The notes: generated from the letters alone by a model not told the origin. A stretch of 64,000 nucleotides of DNA from Isoetes taiwanensis (GCA_021234155.1 JAJEKV010000030.1:16916003-16980002); one strand, 5' to 3'. Counted from the first letter of the stretch, positions 12,499 through 25,054 are shown. Numbers and translations: made by a program.

Positions 12499-12614
12499 AT
12501 CTGTTCTTGTGAACCCCGAAATGATAATCTCCTCTCACACTCTCACAGATTAGAGAGTTCCAATTCCACTGGTGATTCCATTGCCCATGGTTCCCAAAAG
12601 AATCGCAAACCTCC

Positions 12615-12626
12615 GCTCTGATACCA
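12615..12626 (-). promoter_or_regulatory. Primer-binding site, unit 2
   Basis: GCTCTGATACCA adjacent to LTR3, the true 5' primer site of the array on the minus strand. Confidence 0.88.
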
Positions 12627-12628
12627 CT

Positions 12629-13416
12629 TGATACGATTCATGTATATTTGGGAAGTTGTAATAACACAGAATCATAGAACCATAATGAAATAATAGAACA
12701 CTGGACTAAAGAAACTTTATTCATGGACAAGTGATATGGCATCACCATTAACCACCCAACCAGATCCACTGGGTTATGGTAAAACACAAGTGCTATGGCA
12801 AACAAAAAGCTCTGGCATCTGGCTTATTGGCCCTCCAGGCTATTCTAGCTACTCCAAGTAGCCACACATCATAAAACAATTGCAAATCTGTGATGTCGCT
12901 ATGGCAGTGATCTATGACCCCTTGTCACATTTTCAGCTATTACTCCCTCATACGGATGAACTATGGGATGTGCCACCCCAAATCGGAAACTAGACTCCGA
13001 GCCGGTTCGAAAAAATGAAGATCGCCTCAATCGGAGCTTTGGTTGCGGAGATATGCCCAACTGAATTTTAGGTTCTATTTATATGTCTCTCTGCGACTTT
13101 AGCCTTTTTTTTTTTTTTTTTTCAGGCAGTTGCCTTTTATATCAAAATATCTTCTTGTCTTTAATTGGATTATATGACGTATCATATGGGACATTATCTA
13201 TGATCTTTTTCTCAACCAATAATCATCCCAATAATAGTGCCTCGACCCCTTCCATAAATATCAATTGTTCTTCACACCCAAATGCTATGTTATCCTATGC
13301 CCCTTTATATTATTAGGTGACCTTAGGAATACATTAGGACAAATATTCACACATTATTTGCCATATTCTCATAACCCATTCGCCGTGGACCACTCCCCCC
13401 TGCTTGCTCCATATCA
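12629..13416 (-). repeat. LTR 3 (element 5' LTR)
   Basis: 788 bp, ending CCATATCA at 13416 and followed by the AATAA target duplication. Contains an expanded T-run (about 13107-13122). Confidence 0.92.
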
Positions 13417-13421
13417 AATAA

Positions 13422-16400
13422 ACTATACAAGAAATTTATCGCGGCGGCCTTGAACATTTCTCTTTCTCGGCTTCTTTGTCTTTAGATGAGTAGTTGTTAA
13501 AGGGGAATACTGGTAGAGACTCACTTACTGGTTTTGTGCCAGTTGAGAGAACATACGTATAGACATTTATTTTTAACGGTATGACCAATCGATGCCCTCA
13601 AATTGTAGTGCTGAATGTCTAAGCTTGGAGGATTTGAATCACAAAATGAATGAAATATGAACCATTAAGTTGAGAAACTTTACCACTGGTTTCATGAAAA
13701 ATAAATAAATAGTGAGCACCTATTACTCAGGAATCTGTCACGTCATCATGCTGCATACAGACAGCTTTGCATCTTTTTTGCAGCTTTGAGGATTCTTGAA
13801 GGAAATGGTAGCTTTGAAAGCTGGCTATGACAGAAGGATGTCTCAAAGCAATTACTCATTTAAACGTGTCAATTCAAAACTCATCCAAAGATTTCTCCCA
13901 TGCATGATTATTGTCGGAATAGCCATTCCGGCGAGATAGCAATGGCTTCATGCTAGAATAGAGCAAGAGCTCCCCTGCTCTAAGGCAACGCTTCCAAGGG
14001 TTATAAAGCAACACATATACTTATCAGGTAAATCAGATATCAGATAAATTAGTGTATTGTAGTGTATATATGGCTAGTCATATCCACTGAATACAGGAAG
14101 TATTCCTAGATACTGTATTTAAGATATGCAATGACCTTATTTCAATTATATTAGAATAAGCATGTCAACCTCTGAATATCCGCTTCCAAACTTGCCTATA
14201 AAATGTTGTCATGAACTGCTTGATTATGAAGAACCAACTTAATTTTGAATGCATTAACATACACTTCAACCGTTTCCTAGTTTTCAGGGCCGGGGGTACA
14301 TAAGTAGTGATGCTTGCTCTGGAAAAACCTGAAAGGCATCAAAATAATATAATCAGACTGTGTTGGATGTACACTACTGGTGGTCTCCTGTTTCTACCTG
14401 ATTCTGAGGTACCAAACCCATGATTCTGAGGTACCAAACCCATCTTCAAAGTTGAGAAAATTAGCCCGTTCATACCTTCCACGATAGCCCAAGGGAGTTT
14501 CTCAACATACGAAATTGCATCACATTCTGAATTTGCAAGAGGAACTTTTGAAATGAAAATAGGAATATATTATTTTCAGTAACCAAAGAAGAGACAGATC
14601 TCAGCCAGAACCATACAATGTGCATTATGAGAAAAGGAGGTAGCAAGATTGAGCCATGAAAAACAAATTTTGTGGCCACCACTTAGGTCCATACATGGTA
14701 TGTCAAAAGGCACTGTGACCCAGCAGGATTGGTGAACTATAGATCATCTGTCCTGTTCTAACATCAATAGAACTCGACTACATCTGCAAATAAATAACAA
14801 TGTATTTTCGTCCTGTCTTGCTAACTGTCTATTTCCCCTGTTTTGCTGTTTTGGGCAGAGTATATGGTGAAGCAACTATGATCTCTTTCACAACAACGGC
14901 ATCAACATCCACCTCACTGGTAAAACAAAAATACAAGCTACAAACTATTCACAAATAATACCAGAAATACCATCTAACTCAACACGTTTCCCGAGCTTGG
15001 CATGTTGGCTGTAGAGACCAGGAGACGAAATTCTTTAACTCCGGCGCCCAAAAAAATCCACTTAGAATAGAGCCTAAAGAACTTTGGTGAAAGTCAGAAA
15101 GAAAAAATGGGCTTGATCAGCAATGCTCCAAACAGATCAGATCTTAGTAACTCCGTCAAAGTGAAGTTTTCCAGGCGACAGACGAAGAACCCTAATACAA
15201 AAAAATATGCAACACCAAAATGCTCTCGAATTTTGGCTGATAGAACCGGAGCGCCTTTATTCCATTTTCTAGAAATTCCATTCTCCCCCTTCTATTCATC
15301 TGTCCTGCTCCACAAATCGCAGCCATGCCTACACTGGTGAGATCCTGCAAAATTAGAACAAACTTGCCAAACTTGCCATGCCTACACTGGTGAAATCCAC
15401 ATTTTTGCCAAACTTGCATCTCCAAAGTAAGGGCGGAAGTAAGTTTTTTGAGCTCTACAAAGATTTTTTCCCGAACACAGGATGCAGGGATGGAGGGCCG
15501 GAGTAGAATGCCTGTTTGGCCCGCTTGGATCCAGTTTGCTGGATAGAGACCCTATTTAACGAAGTAGATCACTCAGGAGAAGAAAACATGGCAAGAGAAG
15601 GCGAATTTAGATTGCGGCGCAGAACCAAGAAAAAAAAAAAAAAGAAAAGAAAAAAGAAAAATTTGAAACACAATTACATATGTTTTGATTGTGAAAATGT
15701 ACATGTTCGGTATGTCTATTGCCACTTATAACACAAGTTATGAGATCATAGCTTCAGAACAATCTTCAACTCGATGTTTCTATGGCAATATAAATCTAAA
15801 ATCGATGTTGAATGATGTATTAAGAGACTGGCTTATTTATACACTATGAGATGCCAATGTAAGCTGACAAATGAATACTATAAAAGCAATTGCATTGGCA
15901 AAATTATCTTACTTTACTGGTTGAACAATGAAGCGGATCCAATTTCTTATATTTATGGCTCTGAGCCATGTTTGTAAATGCGGATGGAAGTTCCATGGCT
16001 AAACTTCACACATTATTGAATCTTTCCTTCAAATTTGTCACCTCTACAATCCTCTTGTAATGCTGCTAGTACCAAGATTAGAACGTTCTCTTAGCAGCAA
16101 GTCAATCCTAGGCTCACGAGAGGCCCACACCAATACTTGTACACCCATTTGCCCATGAAGAAGCGCAGGCGTTTTGTTGATCATGGCATGATTTTTAGAG
16201 CTTTGTAGTGGCGGCAGCGACGGATTATTTGAAACAAGCAATTTAATGAGACAAGGCTATTTCATGATACTTAACAAGCATCTGCTTGACATTTTTTGTT
16301 TTAACTCTTGGTGCTTCAAGACTTGGCAGCTATGCCAGTTGAATGAAGTAGCTATGGACACCGACTAAATAAAATAGTTCACAGATAAGGATTCATTCAT

Positions 16401-18415
16401 TGCTGAAGATTTAATCTATGGCATGCACTAACTTTCTGATTTTTATGATTTCGTATCAGAGAACTAAGAACTGGCTATGGCATTTGTGTTCCGAAATAGT
16501 GGAGTATATGAGTCTGGGATTTATTGCTGAAGATTTAAACTTTGGCATGCACTAACTTCTTGATTTTTGTGATTTCGTAGCAGAGAACCAAGAATTGGCT
16601 ATGGCGTTTGTGTTCTGAAACAATGGAGTATGTGAGTCTGGTAATGGCTACACCATGGCATTAGGATTACCCATATTGTGTAGAATATTAACGATCTGTT
16701 ATGACGGATAAGAAGGGCAAACTCTGTTCTCATTTGTTTACTTTCTTTGTAATGGAATATAACGACAGATAACCCGTGTATGGCGTCATTGATAGTGTGT
16801 TATGTACCATATCTGGCCTTTTCTGCCCTTCCATCATTTCGACCTCTGATTCAAACTAGTAGGCATCTGTTCATCCGGTGACATCAGGCCCTCGCTTCCT
16901 TGCAAAGAGGCGCAAAGCTATGAATAGATTTTGTTTGTTGCTATGGTATTTTAGGGCTTTCAACCATTTAAGTTCGTCTATTATTTTGTGTCTTGATATG
17001 TTCTTAGTGTGCTTTCAAATCTTTTGGGAATAGGAAACAAGAAAATGGCTGGTGAATTATGTTTGGACATCAGATATAAGATCAATGCAGACTTTTTGTC
17101 ATCAACGTATACAATTATTGTACTCCATACGTTTTTCTTCCCAATCCTTGAAGGTTTGCTCCATTCTTGGGTCCATCCCTTCTAAAAGAAATGACAAAAA
17201 AATCTACTCGAAATTTCGTCCCAATCCCATCATGGATGTTATCACCCATAATTCTAAGAGATTCGACTATCTAATAGGTCTTCTAGCTTGCTTAAAGCTG
17301 GTGTAGTCATTAGTCGTTGGAGTAGCAAGGCGATGATTCATAAGATGTTGAAAAATCTGGTCTCCTTGGAGTTGTTGTATAATCATTCGTGTGCCCTGCT
17401 TCTTTTGTCAAACATATTCTGACTCTTGACTCTTCTCGTCCTTAATGTTGATGTTGACTATCTTCATTAAAGTTATCCCTCTTAGTGGACTTGCTGATGT
17501 AGTGGCGACATAAGGCTCGGTGTCGCATCCCTAAGGCTTGAAGGTAATGTTCACCACTGTGTAGAATCTTTCATGTCGGCTCATCTGCCTTGGAGGTTAC
17601 AAGATTTGAGGATGATTCTTCTAACTCCTGAATTGATATTGTTATGTTGACCTTGTCGATTCGATTCTTCGTCCTGCTGGTCGCATGCTGTTGTTATAAG
17701 GTTGATGACAATGTTGAGTACTTTACCACTTCTAACTGTGCAACTTCTCTTGCTGAGAGGAGTTTATGTGCATCCATCTGCAGGGACTAATCTTGACTGG
17801 TCAATTAATAATGCTGGTATTTGGTCCCCCATGGTGCCTCTTCTTGATGGTGTTTGACCTCCAATCTCTAGGGTGGAAGATCGAAGATCGAAGATCATCA
17901 TGATCTTGAGATGGTGCTGTCGAGGTTGATGCAGCTGCTCTGAAGTATCAGGGCTGATGAGGAAGAAGTTTGTTGCAGTTTCGCTATATTCCTATTCCTG
18001 AGCAGCCCATCCTTGTTGGCTTTTAATACCTCCTTAGTCAAAGCATGTCTGCTTGAAGTCTAAATCTGATACTACTATGGCCTGTATATCTGCGATAGTT
18101 GACCTTCCTAGGAGGTATGTCCAGTCTCATCCTTTAGGACTCGATATCATAAGTCGATGAAGTCATCTACTTGTTGGTGGCATAGCTGTGACATTTGTCA
18201 TCGATGTGGGGTCGTTCCTCGAGACAATATGGCACTTGGAGAATATCCTTGACTAGGAGATGTTCCTCCCCTAATGTGGTCAATTTTATAAGTGCCATGA
18301 TGCCCCTTGGCTGTTGCATAGCCCTCTTGGCAATTCTTGTGTCTAATCTTGATGTCGCAATCGTCCTTCCTATAGGCTCCCCTTTATTATTTATGTTCGG
18401 GCTTCCCTGTACACC
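13422..18415. other. About 5 kb without recognised genes
   Basis: I found no protein family I recognise on either strand. Short frames exist (for example 15107-15340 and 17052-17306 on plus) but carry no motif. The only internal structure noted is a 124-bp tandem duplication at 16399-16646 and purine-rich runs near 15630-15660. 17300-18415 is less AT-rich and may be a decayed coding element on the minus strand. Confidence 0.5.
16399..16646. repeat. 124-bp tandem duplication
   Basis: Units start at 16399 and 16523 with ATTGCTGAAGATTTAA and share GGCATGCACTAACTT and GTGTTC; roughly 90 percent alike by eye. Confidence 0.85.
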
Positions 18416-18679
18416 CAAGCATCGAGACTTCCCAGTCTTTCTTTCCCCGCCTCTTTGGGCAATGTAGCTTAGTTTGCATGCTAAGTTCCATTGTCCAAAG
18501 AGGCGTGAAAGAAAGGATTGGGACGTCTCGATGCTTGCACTCAGGTCTTGATGAGTTCAAGCATCGAGACTTCCCAACCTTTCTTTCCCCGCCTCTTTGG
18601 GCAATGTAGCTTAGTTTACATGCTAAGTTCCATTGTCCAAAGAGGCGTGAAAGCAAAGATTGGGACGTCTCGATGCTTG
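18416..18679. repeat. Two tandem long hairpins
   Basis: Each unit (18416-18537 and 18558-18679) is a near-perfect inverted repeat with arms of about 48 bp and a 25-bp loop. The left arm starts CAAGCATCGAGACTTCCCA and the right arm ends GGGACGTCTCGATGCTTG. The two units are about 95 percent alike, 142 bp apart. A transcript would fold into long stems like an inverted-repeat MITE or a young small-RNA precursor. Confidence 0.85.
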
Positions 18680-18709
18680 CACTCAGATCTTTGGGCGTAA
18701 CTCCGATAT

Positions 18710-18867
18710 GCCAAATGTGCATTTGAATGCCATCGGGATTGTGTATCTGTAGCTCCATTCCTTTGGGCGGCACCTGCCATATAAACCCATTAGGTATGTA
18801 GAGCATGTGCCACCCAAAGGAATGGAGTACAGATAAGGTCCTGATAGCATTCAAATGCCAGTTTGGC
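18710..18867. repeat. Third long hairpin, different sequence
   Basis: Imperfect inverted repeat, arms about 60 bp. The left arm has GCATTTGAATGCCATC and GCTCCATTCCTTTGGG. The right arm has the complements CCCAAAGGAATGGAGTAC and GCATTCAAATGCC. It directly follows the two tandem hairpins. Confidence 0.8.
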
Positions 18868-19279
18868 GTACTGGAGATATGCCTTAGCTATCCAGTAGAT
18901 GGGACACGATGACACATAATCATCATTGGTGGATCGTGTATCTAGTGAAATCTCATCTCCGTCAAAGTCGGCTCGATTGATCCGTGGCCGTTTGACCCAT
19001 TGGCATGCGTAGATTACTTCTCATCAGCAAGATTCTGTGGCATACGAAGGGGCAAGCGTCAACGGAAGTCAAGCCGGCTTTGGCGGGGGCGAGGTTTCTC
19101 TAGGCACTTAGGTCGACTGATGTTACACATGAATGAAACATGGACCGAACCGTCATACATGAAAGAAACATAAAACAAGGTAAGGAAATACATAGAAGAC
19201 AAAAGCTTGTAACAAAAAACTTTACTTTTTATTAATAGTGCCAAGGATGGTTACAATAGTTTGAAGAATCGAGATGCGG

Positions 19280-19952
19280 TTACAATAGACTGAAGATACT
19301 CATCACATCATCTTTCCAGGCAGCACCATCCTCATCAGTTTCATCGTTCGGAGTTCCATCCTCTTCTGCCTGGTGACCTAGGTTCAACCTCCGATGACCC
19401 TTTCCCTTGGTGCAACGTCCTCGAGGCATGTTTCTTCTAGCACGTTCTCTGTTTGTCAAGGTAAAGCACGAAGGAGAGTCCGATGGATCACGTATACTCA
19501 GACTTGGCCTATCTGTGTCAGACTCCTCGGTATCTTCGCTGTCGGATGACTCGTCTGAGAATATGGCTTGGCCTATATCATCTTCGTCATCAACGAAGTG
19601 GGTACGCTGAATGTCTTCGTCAACATGGTTTGCAGCATTTATTGCAAGCAGCTCGTCCTCACTGTCTTCGAAGCTATCCTCTTCCACTTCGGAATCTGCA
19701 TCCATGAAAGGAAACTGTAGCTTATCGATTGCGGATGTACCACTGTTGCGATTCAATAGCCGCCAGTTTGAGAAGTTGTATACAAGTTTGTCTGCCTTCC
19801 TATGTAGCAAGCGATTGCGGGTGACACTGTGTATATACTTATAGGCACTCCAATTCCTCTCACTTACAGTATTGGAAGATACCAAGGAGAGGATAGTCAT
19901 TGCAATTGCCTGCAAGGTATCAGTAACTTGCCCATGATAAGATTCCATATTT
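19280..19952 (-). pseudogene. hAT transposase C-terminal dimerisation domain
   Basis: Open frame of 222 codons. Residues 10-60 hold the hAT C-terminal dimerisation signature: AIAMTILSLVSSNTVSERNW followed by SAYKYIHSVTRNRLLHRKAD, with W-S and H-x7-R-L spacing as in this family. An acidic tail (DSEVEEDSFEDSEDELL and similar) follows. The first codons continue the frame interrupted at 29225. It is the 3' end of the hAT gene whose 5' part is at 29.2-31.1 kb. Confidence 0.88.
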
Positions 19953-19974
19953 GGGTAAAAGCATGAAAGGGTGT
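19953..19974 (+). repeat. Left terminal inverted repeat
   Basis: 22 bp starting GGGTAAAAGCATGAAAGG, the exact reverse complement of 29203-29224. Flanked outside by ATTT. Confidence 0.95.
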
Positions 19975-20269
19975 ACGTACATCGTACTGAATTGAAGGAC
20001 GAATTTGTGCTTTTTTGGGGTACATTTTAGATGTACATCAAGATACTATGGTTTGTCGTTTTGTGTCAGGTATGCAATGATTGCAAGATCATCCCTGACA
20101 GTGCCCCCGAAATTCTTGGTTAACCACTGCACCACCGAACCAATTCGAATGGATCCGTCCCTCCCTTTCCGAAATTCCCCCCTTTCACAGGACGAACGCT
20201 GAACGAATTCCATAAGCAAACACATGCCAATTGAATCTACAAGAAATACAAATCAATTTCAATCTGTTC

Positions 20270-23200
20270 ATGGAGGGTGAGAATTCCAATGGAAGTGATG
20301 GTTCTAAGCGCAAGTATGCCGACATTGGCCAGTGTTATGCCACAAAACAAATAAAGCAGCGTGTTGACAGGCCGGTGGATTGCATCCTCAGTTGCTGGCA
20401 AACACTTCGTCCAGATCAAAGATTAGTTTTTTGTGCTCGTTTGTTGCAAGATGACATGCTTTTTTCTTTTTTCGAACCTGTAATTGGAAATCCTGCCGAA
20501 GTTATTGTTATGAAATCAATGATCAGAAACTTGAAAGATGGGCTTCAAGAAGTAAAGTCTGCTAATAGCAAAGATAAATTGGCTGCAAAATATTCACTGT
20601 TATCAATGATTGTTGGAAAAAAAGGAGATATAAACAAGAATGTTTCTTCAAAGTTGCTAAAGATACAGCCAAGAAATTTATCCAAAGCTGCAGCAAGAAG
20701 AAAGATAATGTCATTAAGTGGAGCAAATGTATGGGCTTTGGCAGGAAAGATGCCAAGATCAAATAGAATCGATGATTCAATCAAATGTCAGGTTCGTGAA
20801 TTTTGGCTTGATAATACCAAAGTTTCACCAAAGGTTAGAGATGTCATGAAGAGGAGAACACAAGCAATACAATACCTTGATATCTCACAGGTTTGCTCTT
20901 GTAATTGAATCAATTCAGTTTTGGAGATTATGTTTTCTTCCAAAATTCTTTCATGACTTTCTTCTGTACATTCTAGTTCTGTTCCGAGTGACCTGTTAAT
21001 GAATACACATGGTTTTCATGAAATGTATTGCATTTTACATTGTTTACATTTTTACATTGTTTACATTGTTTCCATTAACACTTACATGTCCATGCAGCTG
21101 CATTTACATGTACTTGAATATCAAAATTACATCATTTTACATTTTAGTGTACTTTCAGGTAATGAAGCCAAACAAATCATACATATGTACATTTGATGTA
21201 CTAATATTGTAACATTAATGTGATGTACTAATATTGTAACATTAATTAGATGTACATTGGATGTACATTAGATGTACATTGGATGTACATTGAATGTACA
21301 GTAACAGATCAGTGGAACTGTTTGGCTGTACATTAGATGTACTGATGTACATTAGATGTACATTAGATGTACAGTAACAGATCAATGGAACTGTTGGATG
21401 GACATTTTATGTACATAGAACATACATTAAATGTACAATTGTATAGTTCAATACTCTTTTGGCATCTGGTTGCCGACATCATTTTGCTAACATGGTCTTT
21501 AATGCTTTTGTTATTGCAGTCTGAGCTTTATCAACAGTTTGTATATCAGAACCCTAATACCAAAATTAAGCCGACAGGTTCGAGTATCCGAAACCTGATT
21601 GCATAAGGAAATTGAAGGAGCCGAAACACATGTTGTTTGTGGTCAAACATGAGCAAGCAGATCCGTACGTAAAGGCCTTCAATGATATGAGGAGATCCCT
21701 ACATGTTAATTGCACTTGCCGCTGCAAAGGTGTCTGCGTGCATGCCAAAGAAAACAATGGAGTATGTCAAGCAAACAAGAAGACTTTTGATAATGTTAGT
21801 ATCTTGTGGAGGTCAACAGCTTTTGAAAAATATGTGACGGATGAATGGCATAAACTAAAATGCATCAAAGGTGAATGTGATGAATGTGGAGTGAAGAAAT
21901 TAGACATTTGTCCAAACGAGGAAGATGGAATTCGAATGTCGACCGGCAAGTATATGCATATGTCAATGAGCCATCCAAAAAGGTACATCCGTAAGGCTTA
22001 GATTAGTTGATCGTAATGACAAAGCATCTGCTTTGTTAAAGAACATGAAAATTCAGCTTGCTAAGTTTACGAGATCATAACTTTACAAAGACAATCGGGG
22101 CAAGAGCAAAAAAGTTTAAAAGATGTGTTGAGAAACTCCCTGATAATAGTGTGTTGTCCGTTGTTGACTTTGCAGAGAACTACACATTGAAACCGAGGGA
22201 CAGAAGTGCAATCCGGAGCATTGGAATCCTGATCAAATTAGTATTTTGGTCCATATTTCAATGATGAAAATAGAAGGTAAGCTTAAAAAAAAAGCGATGC
22301 ATTTCTATTTTTCGGATGACAGAAGCATGACACTCATTTTGTGCAACATGGTTTTAAATTACATTTGGGGTGGCTTAAGAATAATGGAGGTGGACACATA
22401 AACCTTCATTATGTGTGGTCGGATGGTTGTGCATCTCAATTCAAATCAAGACGGGCATGGTATGGAATCAGAGATACCATGTTGAAAATAAAATTCGAGT
22501 GATATGGAATTTCTTTGGATCCGCCATGGGAAAGGCACACATGATGGCGAGGCTGGTATAGCAAAGTTGTGGCTTGAGAGCGGCGAGAAAAACAAAATGG
22601 CATGCCAGTGGCAGTGTAGAAACAAAGATGTGCGCTTTTAAGGGCCAAGGAATCGGATTGGGAAAGGGTGTTTTGGGAGGTTGGAAAACAGATGTGAACA
22701 GCAGCAAGCATTCAATTGCAAGACTTTACACCGGTACTCGCCAGAGATACATTCTCAGGTCAACTATAAACCCAAAGAGATCCAACAAAGTTGCTATCGC
22801 ATCACCACTCTCGTGCTTTTGTGATGCTTGCCCGAACTTCAATTGGTTGAATTGTGAGAACATTAAACATTGTGGAGAATGGTCTCTAAAAGTTTGGAGC
22901 CCACGATCATATTGCCTCTCGTGGTGAAGCTGAAAATGATGTGGAAGTTTTGTATGCGTAAGACGAGGTGGGTTTAGATGACAATCAGAGTCAAGCTTTT
23001 GATGTATTTGTGTCTTTTGCGGCACCGGACAACGTGGAAGGTGTTTCATACTATGTTCTCATGTGCACCGAGGAAAAGCATGCATTGGAAGAAGATTCAA
23101 TTGATGACTATGGAAATGAATACTCTGCGGGCACTAGTGTCATTGAAGGACAATATTATGAACTAATCCCGGCTGCCACAATAAGTATAAACCGCTTCCC

Positions 23201-23347
23201 ACTAAGAATGTTTTGGTACCTGAGAATCGTGATTGGGGTTCAATCCCATTCAAGAAAGTAAAACACAAGCTGAAGGGGCAAGCCACGACATTTCACTTGC
23301 CGATGAAGTCCATGAGACATTGTTATCACAACTTCCAGCAATTGTAG
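20270..23347 (+). pseudogene. DDD-type transposase (Sola-like), broken
   Basis: Exon 1 (20270-20890) ends at donor CACAG|GTTTGC, and exon 2 begins at 21520 after acceptor TTATTGCAG; the join ..YLDISQ|SELYQQF.. stays in frame. Downstream blocks: QFEYLKP; a Cys-rich zinc-like segment (CTCRCKGVC, then CIKGECDECGVKKLDIC); VDFAENY with first Asp near 22167; VWSDGCASQF with second Asp at 22422; and an HGK..HD-type block with third Asp at 22543. It ends at TAG 23345-23347. Several frameshifts versus the 61-62 kb copy make it inactive. The start used is M at 20270; an upstream ATG at 20231 is possible. Superfamily assignment rests on TSD length and motif pattern. Confidence 0.7.
21186..21436 (+). repeat. 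TGTACAT-rich intron array
   Basis: Inside the transposase intron, TGTACAT or its overlaps recur more than ten times, as in GATGTACATTGGATGTACAT. The core TGTACA is palindromic. The same word is frequent near both ends of the element and at 23455-23512 and 27240-27410. Confidence 0.85.
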
Positions 23348-23454
23348 ATGACATGGACTAAGTCAGATCTGTGGTACTTTCCAGAAATATTGTAATACTT
23401 TGTTCATATAAAAGATAAGAACTGAAGAACTGGACTACTTCAGAAGTGCATTAT

Positions 23455-23512
23455 GTACATCAATGTACATAAGATGTACAACAGATGTACATCTTATGTA
23501 CATCTGTTGTAC
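23455..23512. terminator. Palindrome between convergent genes
   Basis: TAAGATGTACAACAGATG is followed by its complement CATCTTATGTACATCTGT, giving a long stem in the gap between the transposase stop and the last exon of the minus gene. It is conserved in the inverted copy (about 60455-60515). A role in 3' end formation or as a transposase-binding site is inference. Confidence 0.5.
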
Positions 23513-23719
23513 ATTCCAGAAATATTATAAAAATTTGTTAAGTGTAAGTTGATTAGAATTGAACATAAGAAAGTTGAATTGCATAAACATTAAAAATAGT
23601 TTCAGTCATCGCAAAGATAAGAAATAGACAAGATAAGAAATGGACAGGTTTTCATGTACAAATGGTTGATATATTTATATTGTAAACATAAATACAACAC
23701 ACCCGAAAATGAGCATGGC

Positions 23720-24147
23720 TCATAATTCATGACCAAGCTTCAAAATGTCAGTAGGAGCCTGATATCTTATGACTATTGCATCATGTCTTCCAGCCCGCCG
23801 AGAGGCTGAAGAGATATCCTCTAAAGCAGTAGTCCATGCAGTTTCTATAGCATGTGCCACTGGCAAACCACTCCATCCTACATGGCCTGCATCTTCCAGG
23901 ACACGTGCCTTCCCCCAAGGGTTGTGCAACAAGTGATTTGCTGCCAATATACATTTCATGGTTGCTCGTTCCTCATAATTTTCAATATGCTCAACCTTTT
24001 CCCAAAGTTCAGGAACAGCAGTATAGAGGCGATAATCGGTCCCCAACCCTATGTACTTGCAGCTTGTGTTGGTTTGTATTACCTCTGGGTGCAGCAGAAC
24101 TCTATCTCTTAGTTTCTTAATAGTCTTTTGTGTTTCAGTCCATTCAT
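23720..24147 (-). CDS. Last exon of the element's minus-strand gene
   Basis: Begins after acceptor TTTGCTTTGTAG (minus strand), with frame DEWTETQKTIKKLRDRVLL, and ends ...ILKLGHEL at the stop 23722-23720. About 141 codons, mixed charge, no known domain. The inverted copy holds the same exon at 59831-60254 with the same splice acceptor and stop, so the exon is a real part of the element. It probably joins the HAD exon through a donor near 24290 (GTACAG), skipping the stop there; that splice is inference. Confidence 0.55.
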
Positions 24148-24285
24148 CTACAAAGCAAATGAAGATCACTTAATTATGTATACACACTCATAATTGTACC
24201 AATAAGAAAGACAGTAAAAACAGAGTACTCAAGTGCAATGAACAAAAACTTTGATACATATATTCATAACATTTGAATTTGTACA

Positions 24286-25054
24286 TCAGTCAAAGTCTGT
24301 ACCAACAATGGGCCAGTCGAGAGGCCAATAACATGATGGCAGTTTCTCCATTCCTTGCTCCGTATATTGACTAAATTTAGGCAGCAGAGCACCCAAGTTG
24401 CTGCCATAGTTTGCCAGCAAAATCTGTTCCACCTGCTCTGATATGCTATCTGCTGCATTAGTCATTGGATGTTCTTTCACATAAACTATACCATCTTCAG
24501 CCATTTTGAATCCATTAAGCCATGGAATGAGCTCCATGACAAGCAATCTGTCGCCAGCTAATATCGGTGTTCAAGAGAAAGGACATATGTAGCTTCCTAC
24601 ATGATTCAAAGTGGATTTGTATCTTTCGTCGTTGATCAGAACTGTATGTCCATAGTAATCTGGGTACTCTTTCCATACCACAGCTAATGGTTTCAAAAAC
24701 AACCCCTTTTGAGGTTCAGTAGGGTGTTTGTGTGGCAGAGTCCACACTGCTCCTGACTGTAAACAAACTTCAGCTTTATGGAAAAAGCATCACAAATATG
24801 TTCCACAATTGGGTAAAGATTTTTAGAAGTGAGTGAAGACCAGATGGCAACATCAAACCCTTCTCTTACAAATGCTAACAGTGATGCTAACCCTGGCCTG
24901 CAGTAAAAAAACCTGTTTCCTATATTAAATTGAAGCTCATCTTTCTGGATGTGTTGGTATCTTGAGTTAATATTTTCATTCTTGTGCACACTCTTGCCCA
25001 ACACAGAATTTAAGTCAAAGATAATGAGCTTTCTCCCTGAATTAGATGATTCAC
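24286..25054 (-). pseudogene. FCP1/HAD-like domain exon
   Basis: Starts after acceptor TTGCTGACAG at 25055. HAD landmarks in order: KLIIFDLNSVLGKS (motif I, second Asp replaced by Asn), RPGLASLLAFVREGFDVAIW then SSLTSKNL (NIF/FCP1 motif II region), and GHTVLINDERYKS (acidic motif). In FCP1/SCP phosphatases motif I is DxDx(T/V). I recall a group of plant HAD-like proteins with DLNG, so Asn may be ancestral rather than a lesion; activity is doubtful either way. A shared 1-nt frameshift near NLK/RGCF occurs in both copies. A TGG-to-TGA change (CPFS*TPILA) is specific to this one. Confidence 0.65.

Larger units (their letters stand above)
8236..13416 (-). mobile_element. Tandem LTR retroelement with three LTRs
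   Basis: Three LTRs of 775-794 bp alternate with two internal regions of about 1.41 kb. In plus-strand view each LTR starts TGATACG and ends CCATATCA. AATAA is duplicated at 8231-8235 and 13417-13421, immediately outside the first and third LTRs. Reverse-complemented primer sites (GCTCTGATACCA) lie just left of LTR2 and LTR3, so the element points to the minus strand. No pol genes are visible, so it is non-autonomous. The LTR-int-LTR-int-LTR form, with one pair of outer duplications, is what unequal exchange between LTRs produces. Confidence 0.93.

Noticed and set aside
17300-18420. Possible decayed retroelement coding sequence on minus (frame near 18167-18418)
   Set aside because: No protease, integrase or reverse transcriptase motif could be recognised; too uncertain to annotate.
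19060-19260. Possible hAT 3' terminal inverted repeat (TAGTGCCAAGG near 19236 versus CAGTGCCAC near 31445)
   Set aside because: The two words are in the same orientation, not inverted, and no 8-bp duplication flanks them.
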